Below are positions 28,214 through 37,394 of a DNA stretch of 64,000 nucleotides, piece by piece (within the stretch, counting starts at the first letter, position 1; the number at the start of each line of letters is the position of its first letter). The position numbers and the translations under genes were made by a program. Source of the stretch: Gilliamella sp. wkB7 (GTDB taxonomy: Bacteria > Pseudomonadota > Gammaproteobacteria > Enterobacterales > Orbaceae); assembly GCF_001693435.1 (NCBI RefSeq), contig NZ_CM004509.1:248001-312000 (forward strand), written 5' to 3'. A model generated the notes under the pieces. The model saw nothing but the letters and a program-made list of their open reading frames with translations. It was not told the origin of the DNA and did no database searches.

Positions 28214-28774
28214 ATGAAACGCACTTTAGTGATTGTTGCTCATCCTCACTTAGCCTCTTCAAGTGTTAACCGATGTTGGATTAATAGATTAAATCAGTAT
28301 CATGAACAAATAACCATACATGATTTATATTCTTACTATCCCTCTTATAAAATAGACTCTAGTTTCGAACAAAACTTAATTGAAAATCATCAAAATTTAG
28401 TAATTCAATTTCCGATATATTGGTTTAATTGTCCACCATTATTAAAACAATGGTTGGATGAAGTTTTCACCTATGGATGGGCATTTGGTGCCATGGGCGA
28501 TAAATTAAGAAGTAAAAAAGTAGGTTTAGCGGTTTCGGCAGGTATAAAGAAAGCGGACTATTCTAAAACCGGACATTATAAATATACACTTGAGCAAATT
28601 CTCAGCCCTTTTGAATTAACAATAAATTACGTTCAGGCTGATTATCAACCCATTTTTGCAATTTATGGTGCAAATAATGAGCCAGACTATCCAGATAAAA
28701 TTACACAAAAAGATATCGATAAAAGTGCAGATGATTATGTGAATTGGATGAAAAAATTAGGAATGCTAATTTAA
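28214..28774 (+). CDS. NAD(P)H-dependent oxidoreductase (flavodoxin-fold quinone reductase)
   Basis: A 186-residue protein of the flavodoxin-2 group (KefF/YwrO/MdaB-like). TLVIVAHPHLASSSVN is the FMN phosphate loop, FPIYWFNCPPLLKQWLDEVFTYGWAFG the family core motif. These enzymes reduce quinones and nitro compounds by two electrons. With the divergent HxlR regulator it probably forms an electrophile-inducible detoxification pair. An AAGGAA ribosome site precedes the ATG. Confidence 0.88.
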   Translation: MKRTLVIVAHPHLASSSVNRCWINRLNQYHEQITIHDLYSYYPSYKIDSSFEQNLIENHQNLVIQFPIYWFNCPPLLKQWLDEVFTYGWAFGAMGDKLRSKKVGLAVSAGIKKADYSKTGHYKYTLEQILSPFELTINYVQADYQPIFAIYGANNEPDYPDKITQKDIDKSADDYVNWMKKLGMLI

Positions 28775-28896
28775 AATAGATCATTAAAGTTCATTCATGC
28801 TTATTACTAAATAAATCTACTATGACTAAAAAGTTAATAAATATACGGCATATTTATTAATTTTTTCTAATGTAATTGGTATTTAATGATTTTATT

Positions 28897-28938
28897 CTGA
28901 ATAAAAAATGAAACGGTATAGACTCCTGAATATTTTTC
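28897..28938 (-). repeat. Dispersed repeat core, single inverted copy
   Basis: Read on the minus strand: AAAAATATTCAGGAGTC, then TATACCGTTTCATTTTTTAT, the core and right flank of the tandem repeats at ~60.4 kb. It lies in the 262-bp spacer between the oxidoreductase and rnz. Confidence 0.8.
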
Positions 28939-29014
28939 ACAAAAATCTATAATTTTTAGGCTCAATTAGCTTTTCTTGCAAAATTTTATTGCTGACTGAA
29001 ATATCAGCAAACTA

Positions 29015-29041
29015 GCCGATAATGTCGGCATATTTTTTATA
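29015..29041 (+). terminator. Plus-strand terminator candidate
   Basis: GCCGAT-AAT-GTCGGC (6 pairs, one G-T) is followed by ATATTTTTT. It lies 240 bp after the oxidoreductase stop and just touches the rnz stop. Confidence 0.5.
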
Positions 29042-29954
29042 TTTGGAACGTGGCAAAATCAGTTGCGATTTCTGTATGGTTAAAAATGTTCTTAGCCTCA
29101 TTAACTAATTTGGCATTGTCATTAAGGGAATATCGAGGGCTTATATGCGTCATAATCAATCTTTTAACATTGGCTTGTTTAGCAATCATCGCCGCATGAA
29201 CCGTGGTAGAATGACCTCGCTCAATTGCTTTTTGTTCTAATGCATCTTCTTGCGTTGCTTCATGGACAAGTACATCAACATCTTTAGCTAATTCAATTGA
29301 AGCATCACAAGGTATTGTATCACCTAAAATAGCCAATTTTTTCCCTTGCTTAAAATCACCAAGATAATTACGACCATCAATGACACGACCATCAGCTAGT
29401 GTTACTGTTTTGCCTTCTTTTAAATAGGCATAATGTGAACCCGTATTAATATTATCTTGCTGTAATTTGTTGATATCTAAGATAGGTGGCAAATCCCTTT
29501 CCACAACACGATAACCAAAACAAGGTACTCGATGCGCTAATAATTTGGCTTCAACCCGAAATTTAGTATCTTCAAATACTAAACCATCTTGCTCAAGTTC
29601 AATAATGTTTAAAGGATAAGTTAGCCAAGAATAACTAATATCAATCACAGTTTGAATAAATTGTTTGATGCCTTTGGGGCCAACCAAAGTTAGTTCTGAT
29701 TGATTTTGGATTAATGAACGTGTAGTTAAAACACCCGGTAAACCAAACAGATGATCACCATGTAAATGTGTTATAAAAATTATCTCTAATTTGGCTAAGC
29801 TAAATTTTGCTTTCTGCATTTGCATTTGAGTCGCCTCACCACAATCAAAAAGCCATAATCGCCCTCTCTCTTGTCGGAGATCGAGCATAATACTACTTAC
29901 ATTGCGCTCAGCGGTTGGTAAACCTGCGCTTGTTCCTAAAAAAGTTAATTTCAT
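29037..29954 (-). CDS. rnz: Ribonuclease Z (tRNase Z / ElaC)
   Basis: A 305-residue metallo-beta-lactamase-fold nuclease that matures tRNA 3' ends. It opens with MKLTFLGTSAGLPTAERNVSS, contains the zinc motif THLHGDHLFGLPG, and has VHEATQ and MTHISPRY near the C-terminus, all diagnostic for RNase Z/ElaC. Length equals E. coli ElaC (305). Single gene. Confidence 0.94.
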   Translation of the reverse strand: MKLTFLGTSAGLPTAERNVSSIMLDLRQERGRLWLFDCGEATQMQMQKAKFSLAKLEIIFITHLHGDHLFGLPGVLTTRSLIQNQSELTLVGPKGIKQFIQTVIDISYSWLTYPLNIIELEQDGLVFEDTKFRVEAKLLAHRVPCFGYRVVERDLPPILDINKLQQDNINTGSHYAYLKEGKTVTLADGRVIDGRNYLGDFKQGKKLAILGDTIPCDASIELAKDVDVLVHEATQEDALEQKAIERGHSTTVHAAMIAKQANVKRLIMTHISPRYSLNDNAKLVNEAKNIFNHTEIATDFATFQI

Positions 29955-30055
29955 AACATTTCAATCTTTTGTTGGATGTCTTATTACATACTCAGAATAA
30001 CAATACCTAACTTTACTTAGATATAATAAGTAAAAAAATTCTATAACAGTAACAA

Positions 30056-30490
30056 TCAATTAGACCGATAAAGATCAAGTTGTTTTGCTCGTTGAAAATT
30101 TAGTTCGGCTAGACAAGAGAATTTATACATATTTAGAGCATTATCAATTGCTCCGCCCCCTAACGAATAAGCAAAGTCACACTGTAAATCACGATATTTA
30201 ATAAATTCTTTATTAGCTTTTTTAAGTTTATTTTTTGAAATTACGATATACTCTTTGTCTTCATCCCAATTTGAAAGTGTATTAAAAAAATTCTGCTGCG
30301 ATTTATCTAACTCAGCTTGACTGGTATAAAAAATTTTTTCTAAACATTCAGTCAGTTCTGCTTCTGAAAGAGTATTATTACTACAATAATTGCGTAATTC
30401 TCTTTGGTTTAAATCAGCGTATTTCGAATTAGCATAAACTAATAGTGGCATAGAAATAATAAATATAGTCATTAATTTTATTATTTTCAT
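30056..30490 (-). CDS. LprI-like (DUF1311) secreted protein
   Basis: A 144-residue protein with a signal peptide (IIKLMTIFIISMPLLVYA) and a mature part containing LTECLEKIFYTSQAELDK and a WDEDKEYIVISKNKLKKANKEFIKYRDLQCDF stretch (positions ~75-105), the Cys-containing pattern of the lysozyme-inhibitor LprI N-terminal family (PF07007). Members are periplasmic; some inhibit lysozyme. ATG 30490 is favoured by GGAT 9 nt upstream; ATG 30502 is an alternative. Function of this copy is not shown. Confidence 0.7.
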   Translation of the reverse strand: MKIIKLMTIFIISMPLLVYANSKYADLNQRELRNYCSNNTLSEAELTECLEKIFYTSQAELDKSQQNFFNTLSNWDEDKEYIVISKNKLKKANKEFIKYRDLQCDFAYSLGGGAIDNALNMYKFSCLAELNFQRAKQLDLYRSN

Positions 30491-30549
30491 AAATTTAAAC
30501 ATCCTGTAGATAACAAAAATTTATTTAAAATCGTGATTTATGTCATAAA

Positions 30550-30777
30550 TCAAACGTTTTTACGTTCGATAGTTTGCTCACCCCAAAATAGCTTATCTGC
30601 TTTGGTTTTAGCAAAAGCGAGTTTTAATACTTCATCGCTTCCTTCTTCCCAAATCTGTTCTGCTAGTTTTTCATCATCATTAGCTAATTCAAAAATAGCT
30701 TCGGCAATCTCAATAGAAGTTTCACGAACACTGGCCCAAGAACGAATATCATGTATATCTTTTTTGGTTGGATTCAT
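30550..30777 (-). CDS. yccJ: YccJ-family small protein
   Basis: A 75-residue protein, the same length as E. coli Ycc[24 protein letters not shown] and the C-terminal [13 protein letters not shown] are nearly identical to it. A strong GAGGAG ribosome site precedes the ATG. In E. coli yccJ is next to wrbA; here it is divergent from yaaA. Function unknown. A long opposing frame covering it is only the upstream extension of yaaA and is not real. Confidence 0.9.
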   Translation of the reverse strand: MNPTKKDIHDIRSWASVRETSIEIAEAIFELANDDEKLAEQIWEEGSDEVLKLAFAKTKADKLFWGEQTIERKNV

Positions 30778-30850
30778 TTTATCACTCCTCTTTTGGTTGA
30801 TTAGGTGTAAAATAACCCCAAACTATGCAAATTACAATAGGCAATCGCTT

Positions 30851-31624
30851 ATGCTAACGATTATTTCTCCTTCTAAAACGCTTGATTATCAAAGCCCATT
30901 AATAACTCAAAAATATACTTTGCCACAATTTATTTCGTATTCAGAAAAACTCATCACAGATTGTAAAAAATTAACGGTTGATGATTTGGCTAAACTGATG
31001 TCCATTAGTCCTAAATTAGCTGAGATAAATCATGAACGTTTCCAAAATTGGCATTCTGATTTTAATTTAAATAATGCAAGACAAGCGATATTAGCTTTTA
31101 AAGGGGATGTTTATGAGGGGCTTAATGTAGAAGATTTTAATGATAATGATCTTCAATTTGCTCAATCACATTTACGAATTCTATCTGGGCTGTATGGTGT
31201 ATTAAGACCGCTTGACCTAATACAACCTTACCGTTTAGAAATGGGCATACGTTTAAAAAACGGCAATAACAGTAATCTTTATCAATTTTGGGGCGATCAT
31301 CTAACCGATCATCTCAATAAAGAACTCAGCAAATCCACTCATCCGACCTTAATCAATTTAGCGTCAAATGAATATTTTAAAGTCATTAAAGCTAAACAGT
31401 TGAAAGCGACAATTATTCAGCCCATTTTTTTAGATCAAAGCAAAGGCGAATATAAAGTTATTAGCTTTTACGCCAAAAAAGCGCGTGGGCTTATGAGCCG
31501 CTATATTATAAAAAATGGCATTGATAAGAGTAATGATATTAAAGATTTTAATCTTTCTGGTTATCAATTTGACTCGAAACGGTCAACTGAATTAGATTGG
31601 TACTTTATTCGTAATCACCAATAA
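30851..31624 (+). CDS. yaaA: YaaA, peroxide-stress protein
   Basis: A 257-residue protein (E. coli YaaA 258). MLTIISPSKTLDYQSPL, LRILSGLYGVLRPLDLIQPYRLEMG and YFKVIK are family hallmarks. E. coli YaaA lowers free iron under H2O2 stress and is DNA-binding. The start at 30851 was set by homology; the frame stays open upstream to 30533 but would overlap yccJ. No strong ribosome site is visible. Confidence 0.92.
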   Translation: MLTIISPSKTLDYQSPLITQKYTLPQFISYSEKLITDCKKLTVDDLAKLMSISPKLAEINHERFQNWHSDFNLNNARQAILAFKGDVYEGLNVEDFNDNDLQFAQSHLRILSGLYGVLRPLDLIQPYRLEMGIRLKNGNNSNLYQFWGDHLTDHLNKELSKSTHPTLINLASNEYFKVIKAKQLKATIIQPIFLDQSKGEYKVISFYAKKARGLMSRYIIKNGIDKSNDIKDFNLSGYQFDSKRSTELDWYFIRNHQ

Positions 31625-31634
31625 AATAATCTCT

Positions 31635-32591
31635 ATGAATTTTTTGATAACATTATGGGCACAGTTTTTATCTACTCTGCCCTTATTTATTTTAATATTG
31701 CTTGGATTTTTAGCTGTAAAGTTAGGTCGATGGCAAAAAACGGTCACTGATAGTTTAACTAAATTTACCTTTTATATTGCATTTCCAATAATGCTATTTC
31801 AGATAATGAGTCACTTTTCTGAGCAGTCAGAAATTGATATCAAACTGTTATTGGTATTTTTTGGTGGTTCATTTATCGTATTTGCTATTGGTTGCTTAAT
31901 TGCATCAAAAATATTCAAATTAAATGGTTCTCAAAGCACTTTATTTGCAATGGGAGGCATCTATACCAATACTGTCTTTGTTGGTATCCCAATTATAAAA
32001 ATGTTACTCGGCGATCAAGCTATCCCCATTGTCGCCATCATTGTTATATTCAATGCATTAATATTGTGGACATTAGCGACGGTATCAATTGAATTTGTAC
32101 AAATGGGGAAACTCTCGGGGCGCAGCTTTATAAAGGCACTAAGAAATGTCTCAAAAAACCCGATTATTATTGGTATTTTCACAGGAATTGCCGTCAATTA
32201 TATCGGTTTACCAATACCCAATTTTATTAATCAGTCAACGAAAATGGTCAGTGATATGACCGCACCTTTATCACTTATTGTATTAGGTATGGGACTTGCG
32301 GAGTATAAAATCCGCGACCAGTTTTTAATTACTGGTTCGATCTGTATTTTAAAATTGGCGATTTTACCAATTGTAACCTATATAGTTGGCAAACTTTTGG
32401 GATTACCAACTTTAGAGTTACAAGTTGTCGTATTATTAAGTTCGGTATCTATTGCCATCAATTGTTATATGATGGCAAGACAATTTGAGGTATTGCAAGG
32501 TCCTATTGCATCAAGTTTACTAATATCAACGGCATTATCATCTGTGACAACACCATTGATATTATCCATCATGACCCATTTACCTTATTAG
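31635..32591 (+). CDS. Auxin efflux carrier (AEC) family transporter
   Basis: A 318-residue membrane protein with ten predicted hydrophobic segments. LPLFILILLGFLAVKLGRW and FTFYIAFPIMLFQIM form the usual N-terminal half; GGIYTNTVFVGIPI is typical of the family. It starts 10 bp after yaaA, so both may share a transcript. Its stop overlaps that of the convergent EamA gene by 4 bp. Substrate unknown; only distantly like the AEC protein at 15.5 kb. Confidence 0.85.
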   Translation: MNFLITLWAQFLSTLPLFILILLGFLAVKLGRWQKTVTDSLTKFTFYIAFPIMLFQIMSHFSEQSEIDIKLLLVFFGGSFIVFAIGCLIASKIFKLNGSQSTLFAMGGIYTNTVFVGIPIIKMLLGDQAIPIVAIIVIFNALILWTLATVSIEFVQMGKLSGRSFIKALRNVSKNPIIIGIFTGIAVNYIGLPIPNFINQSTKMVSDMTAPLSLIVLGMGLAEYKIRDQFLITGSICILKLAILPIVTYIVGKLLGLPTLELQVVVLLSSVSIAINCYMMARQFEVLQGPIASSLLISTALSSVTTPLILSIMTHLPY

Positions 32592-33445
32592 TTAGAAGAA
32601 CGATTTTTAATTTTGTAGTGTAGGATTAATGCTAAAATAATGACTACACTACCTAATATAAAACGCCCCCAATCAAGTGACTGATGCCAAATCACTACAT
32701 TAACAATAATGCCAGTTGGAATGACCACATTATTCATAATTGCTAATGTTCCAGAATCAACTTTAGTCGCACCATAATTCCATAAAAAATAACATAATCC
32801 AGAAGCAATTACGCCAAGCCAAATAATAATGCCCCATTGTACATTAGTAGTTGGCAATTTGGATGCATCACCAAATAATAGCCAACCTATTGTTGCAACA
32901 ATGACTGCACCTAAATAGACCCATGCAAAAGCTTGATGTTGTGGTAATGGGTAAACTTCTATAATTCTTTTATAACCAACCTGCCCTAAAGCAAAAACGA
33001 TATTGGCTCCCTGAATTAATAAAAATCCAATGATAAAATTTGTACTAATATGGTCATAACGAATAATAGCCGCTCCGATTACGGCTATAATGGCAGTAAA
33101 AAGATAACTCAACCGTAACGGATGATGTTGCAATAAATCATAAATAACCGTGACGTAAATCGGTGTAAAAATAGTAAACAGCAACACTTCAGGCACTGAA
33201 ATATATTGGAAAGAGTTATAATAAAAAAAGTACATGATACCTAATTGACAAGCCCCAACGCCCATTAAAAGTAACATCGTGTTTAGTTGAATGTTTCTAA
33301 AACGTAAAAAAGGCAGAAAAGTAATAAAGGCAAGTAAAACACGCATTACAACCGCAAACCAAGTATCAACCTGTCCACTTAAATAGACCGCTATAAAACT
33401 AAATGAGAATGACCAAACCAAAGTCACAAAGATAAGATAAAACAT
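32588..33445 (-). CDS. EamA/DMT-family transporter
   Basis: About 286 residues and ten hydrophobic segments in two EamA repeats (LVWSFSFSFIAVYLSG; FLLIQGANIVFALGQVGYKR; NNVVIPTGIIVNVVIW). Such carriers export amino acids or other metabolites; the substrate cannot be read here. ATG 33445 was taken; the frame extends to a TTG at 33490. No good ribosome site precedes either. Confidence 0.8.
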   Translation of the reverse strand: MFYLIFVTLVWSFSFSFIAVYLSGQVDTWFAVVMRVLLAFITFLPFLRFRNIQLNTMLLLMGVGACQLGIMYFFYYNSFQYISVPEVLLFTIFTPIYVTVIYDLLQHHPLRLSYLFTAIIAVIGAAIIRYDHISTNFIIGFLLIQGANIVFALGQVGYKRIIEVYPLPQHQAFAWVYLGAVIVATIGWLLFGDASKLPTTNVQWGIIIWLGVIASGLCYFLWNYGATKVDSGTLAIMNNVVIPTGIIVNVVIWHQSLDWGRFILGSVVIILALILHYKIKNRSSN

Positions 33446-33787
33446 AATAAAATGAGTTAAATAGTAATAAATAGGCACGCATCGTAACAATTCATCTATC
33501 AGTTGTAAACCTTTTGAAATATAAATTGATTACAATGGTTAAAAGGATTAATCACTCTATCCATCTATTTATTATTTTTTTAAATATAGATATTAATAAT
33601 TTGTAATATCAATAAATCCTACCTTAAAACATAATCGCCTAACGGATAACTGATACAGTTAAAAAATGAAAGATCCTCAAAAAAGGCATTTTATGGCATA
33701 ATGTGCGCCAAATCACATTTCAACTATTTTGCTTAAAGAGATAGATATCTTTAAAGCAAAATGTATTTAAAGCGAGAGAAAAGTTTA
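33446..33787. other. Divergent promoter region with stem-loop before ybiT
   Basis: Holds the promoters of the EamA and ybiT genes. An imperfect inverted repeat TTTTGCTTAAAGA (33727-33739) / TCTTTAAAGCAAAA (33748-33761) ends 26 bp before the ybiT GTG start, in its likely mRNA leader. Nothing else recognised. Confidence 0.5.
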
Positions 33788-35380
33788 GTGTTAAGTACAA
33801 ATAACATCACAATGCAATTTGGCAGTAAACCTTTATTTGAAAACATATCTGTTAAATTTGGCAATGGTAATCGTTATGGATTAATTGGCGCCAATGGAAG
33901 TGGCAAATCAACTTTTATGAAGATTCTTGGTGGTGATTTAGTGCCAACATCAGGAAATGTTGCATTAGATCCACATGAGAGATTAGGTAAATTACGCCAA
34001 GACCAATTTGCTTTTGAAGAATATACTGTTCTTGATACTGTGATTATGGGACATACTGAATTATGGCAAATCAAGCAAGAACGTGATCGCATTTATGGAC
34101 TTCCAGAAATGAGCGAAGAAGATGGGTTTAAAGTCGCCGATTTAGAAACTCAATACGCCGAAATGGATGGTTACAGTGCCGAAGCTCGTGCGGGTGAATT
34201 ATTGCTAGGAGTCGGTATTCCAATCGAGCAACATTATGGATTAATGAGCGAAATCGCGCCCGGTTGGAAATTGCGCGTACTTTTAGCTCAAGCTCTGTTT
34301 TCTAATCCGGACATCTTATTATTAGATGAACCGACCAATAACTTGGATATTGATACCATTCGTTGGTTGGAAGATACCTTAAATGAACGCGAAAGCACCA
34401 TGATCATCATTTCGCATGACAGACACTTTTTAAATATGGTCTGTACTCATATGGCGGATATGGATTATGGCGAGCTTCGAATCTATCCAGGTAACTACGA
34501 TGACTATATGACTGCATCCACACAAGCCAGAGAACGTTTATTAGCCGACAATGCCAAGAAAAAAGCTCAAATTAGTGAGTTGCAATCTTTTGTCAGTCGT
34601 TTTAGTGCGAATGCATCAAAATCTAAACAAGCGACTTCTCGGGCAAGACAAATTGAAAAAATTAAACTTGAAGAAGTTAAAGCATCAAGCCGACAAAATC
34701 CATTTATTCGTTTTGAGCAGGACAAAAAATTATTCCGTAATGCTCTAGTTGTTGAAAACTTAACTAAAGGTTTTGATAACGGACCACTATTTAAAAATCT
34801 AAATTTAATGGTTGAAGTTGGCGAAAAAGTGGCTATTTTAGGGACGAATGGTATTGGTAAAACAACTTTATTAAAAACCTTAATGGGCGAACTCACGCCA
34901 GAACAAGGTGATATTAAATGGTCTGAAAATGCCAATATTGGTTATTATGCCCAAGATCACGAGTATGAATTTGAACAAGATCTAACTGTGTTTGATTGGA
35001 TGAGTCAATGGAAACAGCCAACCGATGATGAGCAAGCCGTACGCAGTATTTTAGGTCGCTTATTATTTTCACAAGATGACATTAAAAAACAAGTTAAAGT
35101 CCTCTCTGGTGGTGAAAAAGGACGTATGCTATTTGGTAAATTAATGATGCAACGTCCAAATATTATTGTGATGGATGAACCGACTAACCATTTGGATATG
35201 GAGTCGATTGAATCATTGAATATGGCATTAGAGCTTTATCAAGGAACGCTATTTTTTGTATCACATGACCGTGAATTTGTTAGCTCACTTGCTACTCGAA
35301 TTGTCGAAATCACCCCAGAAAAAGTGATTGATTATACAGGTAATTATGAGGATTACTTGCGTAGTCAAGGAATTGAGTAA
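33788..35380 (+). CDS. ybiT: ABC-F ATPase YbiT
   Basis: Exactly 530 residues like E. coli YbiT when the GTG at 33788 is used; this GTG has a GAGAG ribosome site and matches the E. coli N-terminus. Two ABC domains: GANGSGKST with [13 protein letters not shown], and GTNGIGKTT with LSGGEKGRM and [11 protein letters not shown]; between them lies the linker [21 protein letters not shown] (positions ~255-275). No membrane segments. ABC-F proteins act on the ribosome; YbiT binds the E site and affects translation elongation. High identity to E. coli throughout. A terminator follows. Confidence 0.95.
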   Translation: MLSTNNITMQFGSKPLFENISVKFGNGNRYGLIGANGSGKSTFMKILGGDLVPTSGNVALDPHERLGKLRQDQFAFEEYTVLDTVIMGHTELWQIKQERDRIYGLPEMSEEDGFKVADLETQYAEMDGYSAEARAGELLLGVGIPIEQHYGLMSEIAPGWKLRVLLAQALFSNPDILLLDEPTNNLDIDTIRWLEDTLNERESTMIIISHDRHFLNMVCTHMADMDYGELRIYPGNYDDYMTASTQARERLLADNAKKKAQISELQSFVSRFSANASKSKQATSRARQIEKIKLEEVKASSRQNPFIRFEQDKKLFRNALVVENLTKGFDNGPLFKNLNLMVEVGEKVAILGTNGIGKTTLLKTLMGELTPEQGDIKWSENANIGYYAQDHEYEFEQDLTVFDWMSQWKQPTDDEQAVRSILGRLLFSQDDIKKQVKVLSGGEKGRMLFGKLMMQRPNIIVMDEPTNHLDMESIESLNMALELYQGTLFFVSHDREFVSSLATRIVEITPEKVIDYTGNYEDYLRSQGIE

Positions 35381-35402
35381 CGCAAAGATATCTTTAATAA
35401 AA

Positions 35403-35430
35403 AAATAGCCACATTGGTGGCTATTTTTAT
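35403..35430 (+). terminator. Bidirectional terminator between ybiT and yggL
   Basis: AAATAGCCAC-ATT-GGTGGCTATTT is a 10-bp stem with A and T runs on either side, between two converging genes. Confidence 0.85.
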
Positions 35431-35444
35431 TTAATATTTAGAAA

Positions 35445-35786
35445 TTAGAAATCTAATTCATCCCACCAAATATCAATTAATTCGCTGGTTTTGACATTTT
35501 TCAAGCCATGACTTTCAAGCCATTTAGTGACAACATCACGATTTTCTTCAGTACAATTACCCAATTTTTGAGTACAGATGATGCCTTTCCAGCTTAAATA
35601 ACCACTTCCTTCATAGGCCAAACCATTTGCTTGTATTGCTTCAATAATAAATTGATCAACAACATTATCAATGGTTTCTTCACTGGTACCTTCGTCAAAT
35701 GACCAACTTACCGTGAAACCTAACTCTTTAAATTCTTCAATATGTAATTTTTTTCTTAAACGACGACTGCGATTAACCTTAGCCAT
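35445..35786 (-). CDS. yggL: YggL, 50S ribosome-associated protein (DUF469)
   Basis: A 113-residue protein. MAKVNRSRRLRKKLHIEEF, LGFTVSW, EGSGYLSWKGIICTQKLG and the C-terminal TSELIDIWWDELDF align with E. coli YggL (108 residues). YggL has been reported to bind the large ribosomal subunit. AAGGAT precedes the ATG. Lies 26 bp after rhlE in the same direction, possibly co-transcribed. Confidence 0.92.
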   Translation of the reverse strand: MAKVNRSRRLRKKLHIEEFKELGFTVSWSFDEGTSEETIDNVVDQFIIEAIQANGLAYEGSGYLSWKGIICTQKLGNCTEENRDVVTKWLESHGLKNVKTSELIDIWWDELDF

Positions 35787-35812
35787 AATAATATCCTTCT
35801 ACTGTAGATAAT

Positions 35813-37117
35813 TTAGTTCGTTTTAGAATATGTATGATGACTAGATTGCTTCATACTATTCTGGTTATTTTTAGAAGTTCGCGTTTTATCAACACGTCTT
35901 CTTTTTGCTGGAGCACGCTTTGCTGTCGCTTTTTTTACAGGCTCCGCTTTAATTCTAGGATCAACTTCGAATCCCGGAGTAAAAATTTCTGGAATCGATT
36001 TTTTAATCAATTTTCCAATTGATTTTAATTGAGCAAGTTCATCAATACAAACTAAAGATATCGCCTGCCCTTGATTTTGTGCTCGCCCTGTTCTACCAAT
36101 ACGATGCACATAATCTTCTGCCACTTGTGGTAGTTCATAATTGACAACATGAGGCAATAGTTCAATATCTAAACCTCTAGCCGCAATATCAGTTGCCACC
36201 AACGCTCTAATTTGACCATTTTTAAAATCCGCTAAAGCTTTAGTTCTAGCGCCTTGACTTTTATTACCATGAATCGCCGAAGCTTTAATGCCATCTTTGG
36301 TTAGCTGTTCAGCGAGATGGTTAGCTCCATATTTGGTTCGTGTAAAAATTAATACCTGCTGCCATTGATTTTTACCAATTAAATAAGAGAGCAATTCACG
36401 TTTACGACGCTTATCTACCCGATGCACATACTGAGTAATTTGTTCAGATGCACTATTCGTATTTGCCACAGCTACAGATTCAGGTGATTTTAAAATGGTT
36501 TGTGCTAACGCTTTTATCTCATCTGAAAAAGTCGCCGAAAACATTAAATTTTGACGTTTTTTAGGTAATTTAGCAATCACACGCCGAATATCATGAATAA
36601 AACCCATATCTAACATACGATCGGCTTCATCCAATACTAACACTTTAACCGACGACAGATCCACTGCGTTTTGATGCACTAAATCAAGTAAACGACCCGG
36701 AGTTGCAATTAAAATATCGACCCCTCCGCGTAGTTTCATCATTTGAGGGTTAATGCTTACGCCACCAAACACCACTAAAGACCGAATCGGTAAATATCGG
36801 CTGTAGTCACGAATATTTTCTCCAATTTGAGCAGCCAATTCACGTGTTGGGGCTAAGATCAAAGCATATAATCGACGTTTACCTTTTTTAGGTTGAGACT
36901 GATTGCTTGCCTTTGCTTGCTGTTCAACTAACTTCTGCAAAATGGGTAAGCCAAAGCCAGCTGTCTTGCCTGTCCCTGTTTGAGCACTGGCCATCAAATC
37001 TTTACCTGATAAAATAACTGGGATAGCTTGTTGTTGAATGGGTGTGGGTTCGGTGTAGTTTTGTTCGTGGATTGCTTTTAAAATCTCGGCATCTAAGCCA
37101 AGAGAGTCAAATGACAT
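35813..37117 (-). CDS. rhlE: DEAD-box RNA helicase RhlE
   Basis: A 434-residue helicase with all core motifs: Q motif ([24 protein letters not shown]), [39 protein letters not shown], and HRIGRTGR. The C-terminal ~60 residues are Lys/Arg-rich ([19 protein letters not shown]), as in RhlE. It remodels RNA in ribosome assembly and mRNA decay. AGGAA precedes the ATG. Confidence 0.93.
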   Translation of the reverse strand: MSFDSLGLDAEILKAIHEQNYTEPTPIQQQAIPVILSGKDLMASAQTGTGKTAGFGLPILQKLVEQQAKASNQSQPKKGKRRLYALILAPTRELAAQIGENIRDYSRYLPIRSLVVFGGVSINPQMMKLRGGVDILIATPGRLLDLVHQNAVDLSSVKVLVLDEADRMLDMGFIHDIRRVIAKLPKKRQNLMFSATFSDEIKALAQTILKSPESVAVANTNSASEQITQYVHRVDKRRKRELLSYLIGKNQWQQVLIFTRTKYGANHLAEQLTKDGIKASAIHGNKSQGARTKALADFKNGQIRALVATDIAARGLDIELLPHVVNYELPQVAEDYVHRIGRTGRAQNQGQAISLVCIDELAQLKSIGKLIKKSIPEIFTPGFEVDPRIKAEPVKKATAKRAPAKRRRVDKTRTSKNNQNSMKQSSHHTYSKTN

Positions 37118-37324
37118 GTATTGATTCCTAAAATAAACGAAAGATGAATAATCATAGGCATTATAAAGTAATTTGATAATAATTGTTTTATTATTTTACC
37201 TTTTCAACGCGAGTCTTAATGAATGTTAATATTTAGTAAGATTAACCCCATAAAATGTGGTATTATTTGTTAATTGAATATAAATATACGCATTCTGTCT
37301 GTTTTTAAATCATCCTGCTTAAAT

Positions 37325-37343
37325 GATATTGATTATCATTCTC
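37325..37343. promoter_or_regulatory. Fur box upstream of the nik-like operon
   Basis: GATATTGATTATCATTCTC matches 16 of 19 positions of the Fur consensus. It lies 52 bp before the binding-protein gene, the usual promoter location. Iron control rather than NikR control is therefore suggested for this importer. Confidence 0.75.
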
Positions 37344-37394
37344 ATTTGTTGTATCATCCGCCTCCCCTGACAATAATTATTTCATGGAATAGGT

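Noticed and set aside
30533..30850. Long N-terminal extension of yaaA
   Set aside because: It would lie fully antisense to yccJ, which is strongly supported; E. coli YaaA length matches the ATG at 30851.
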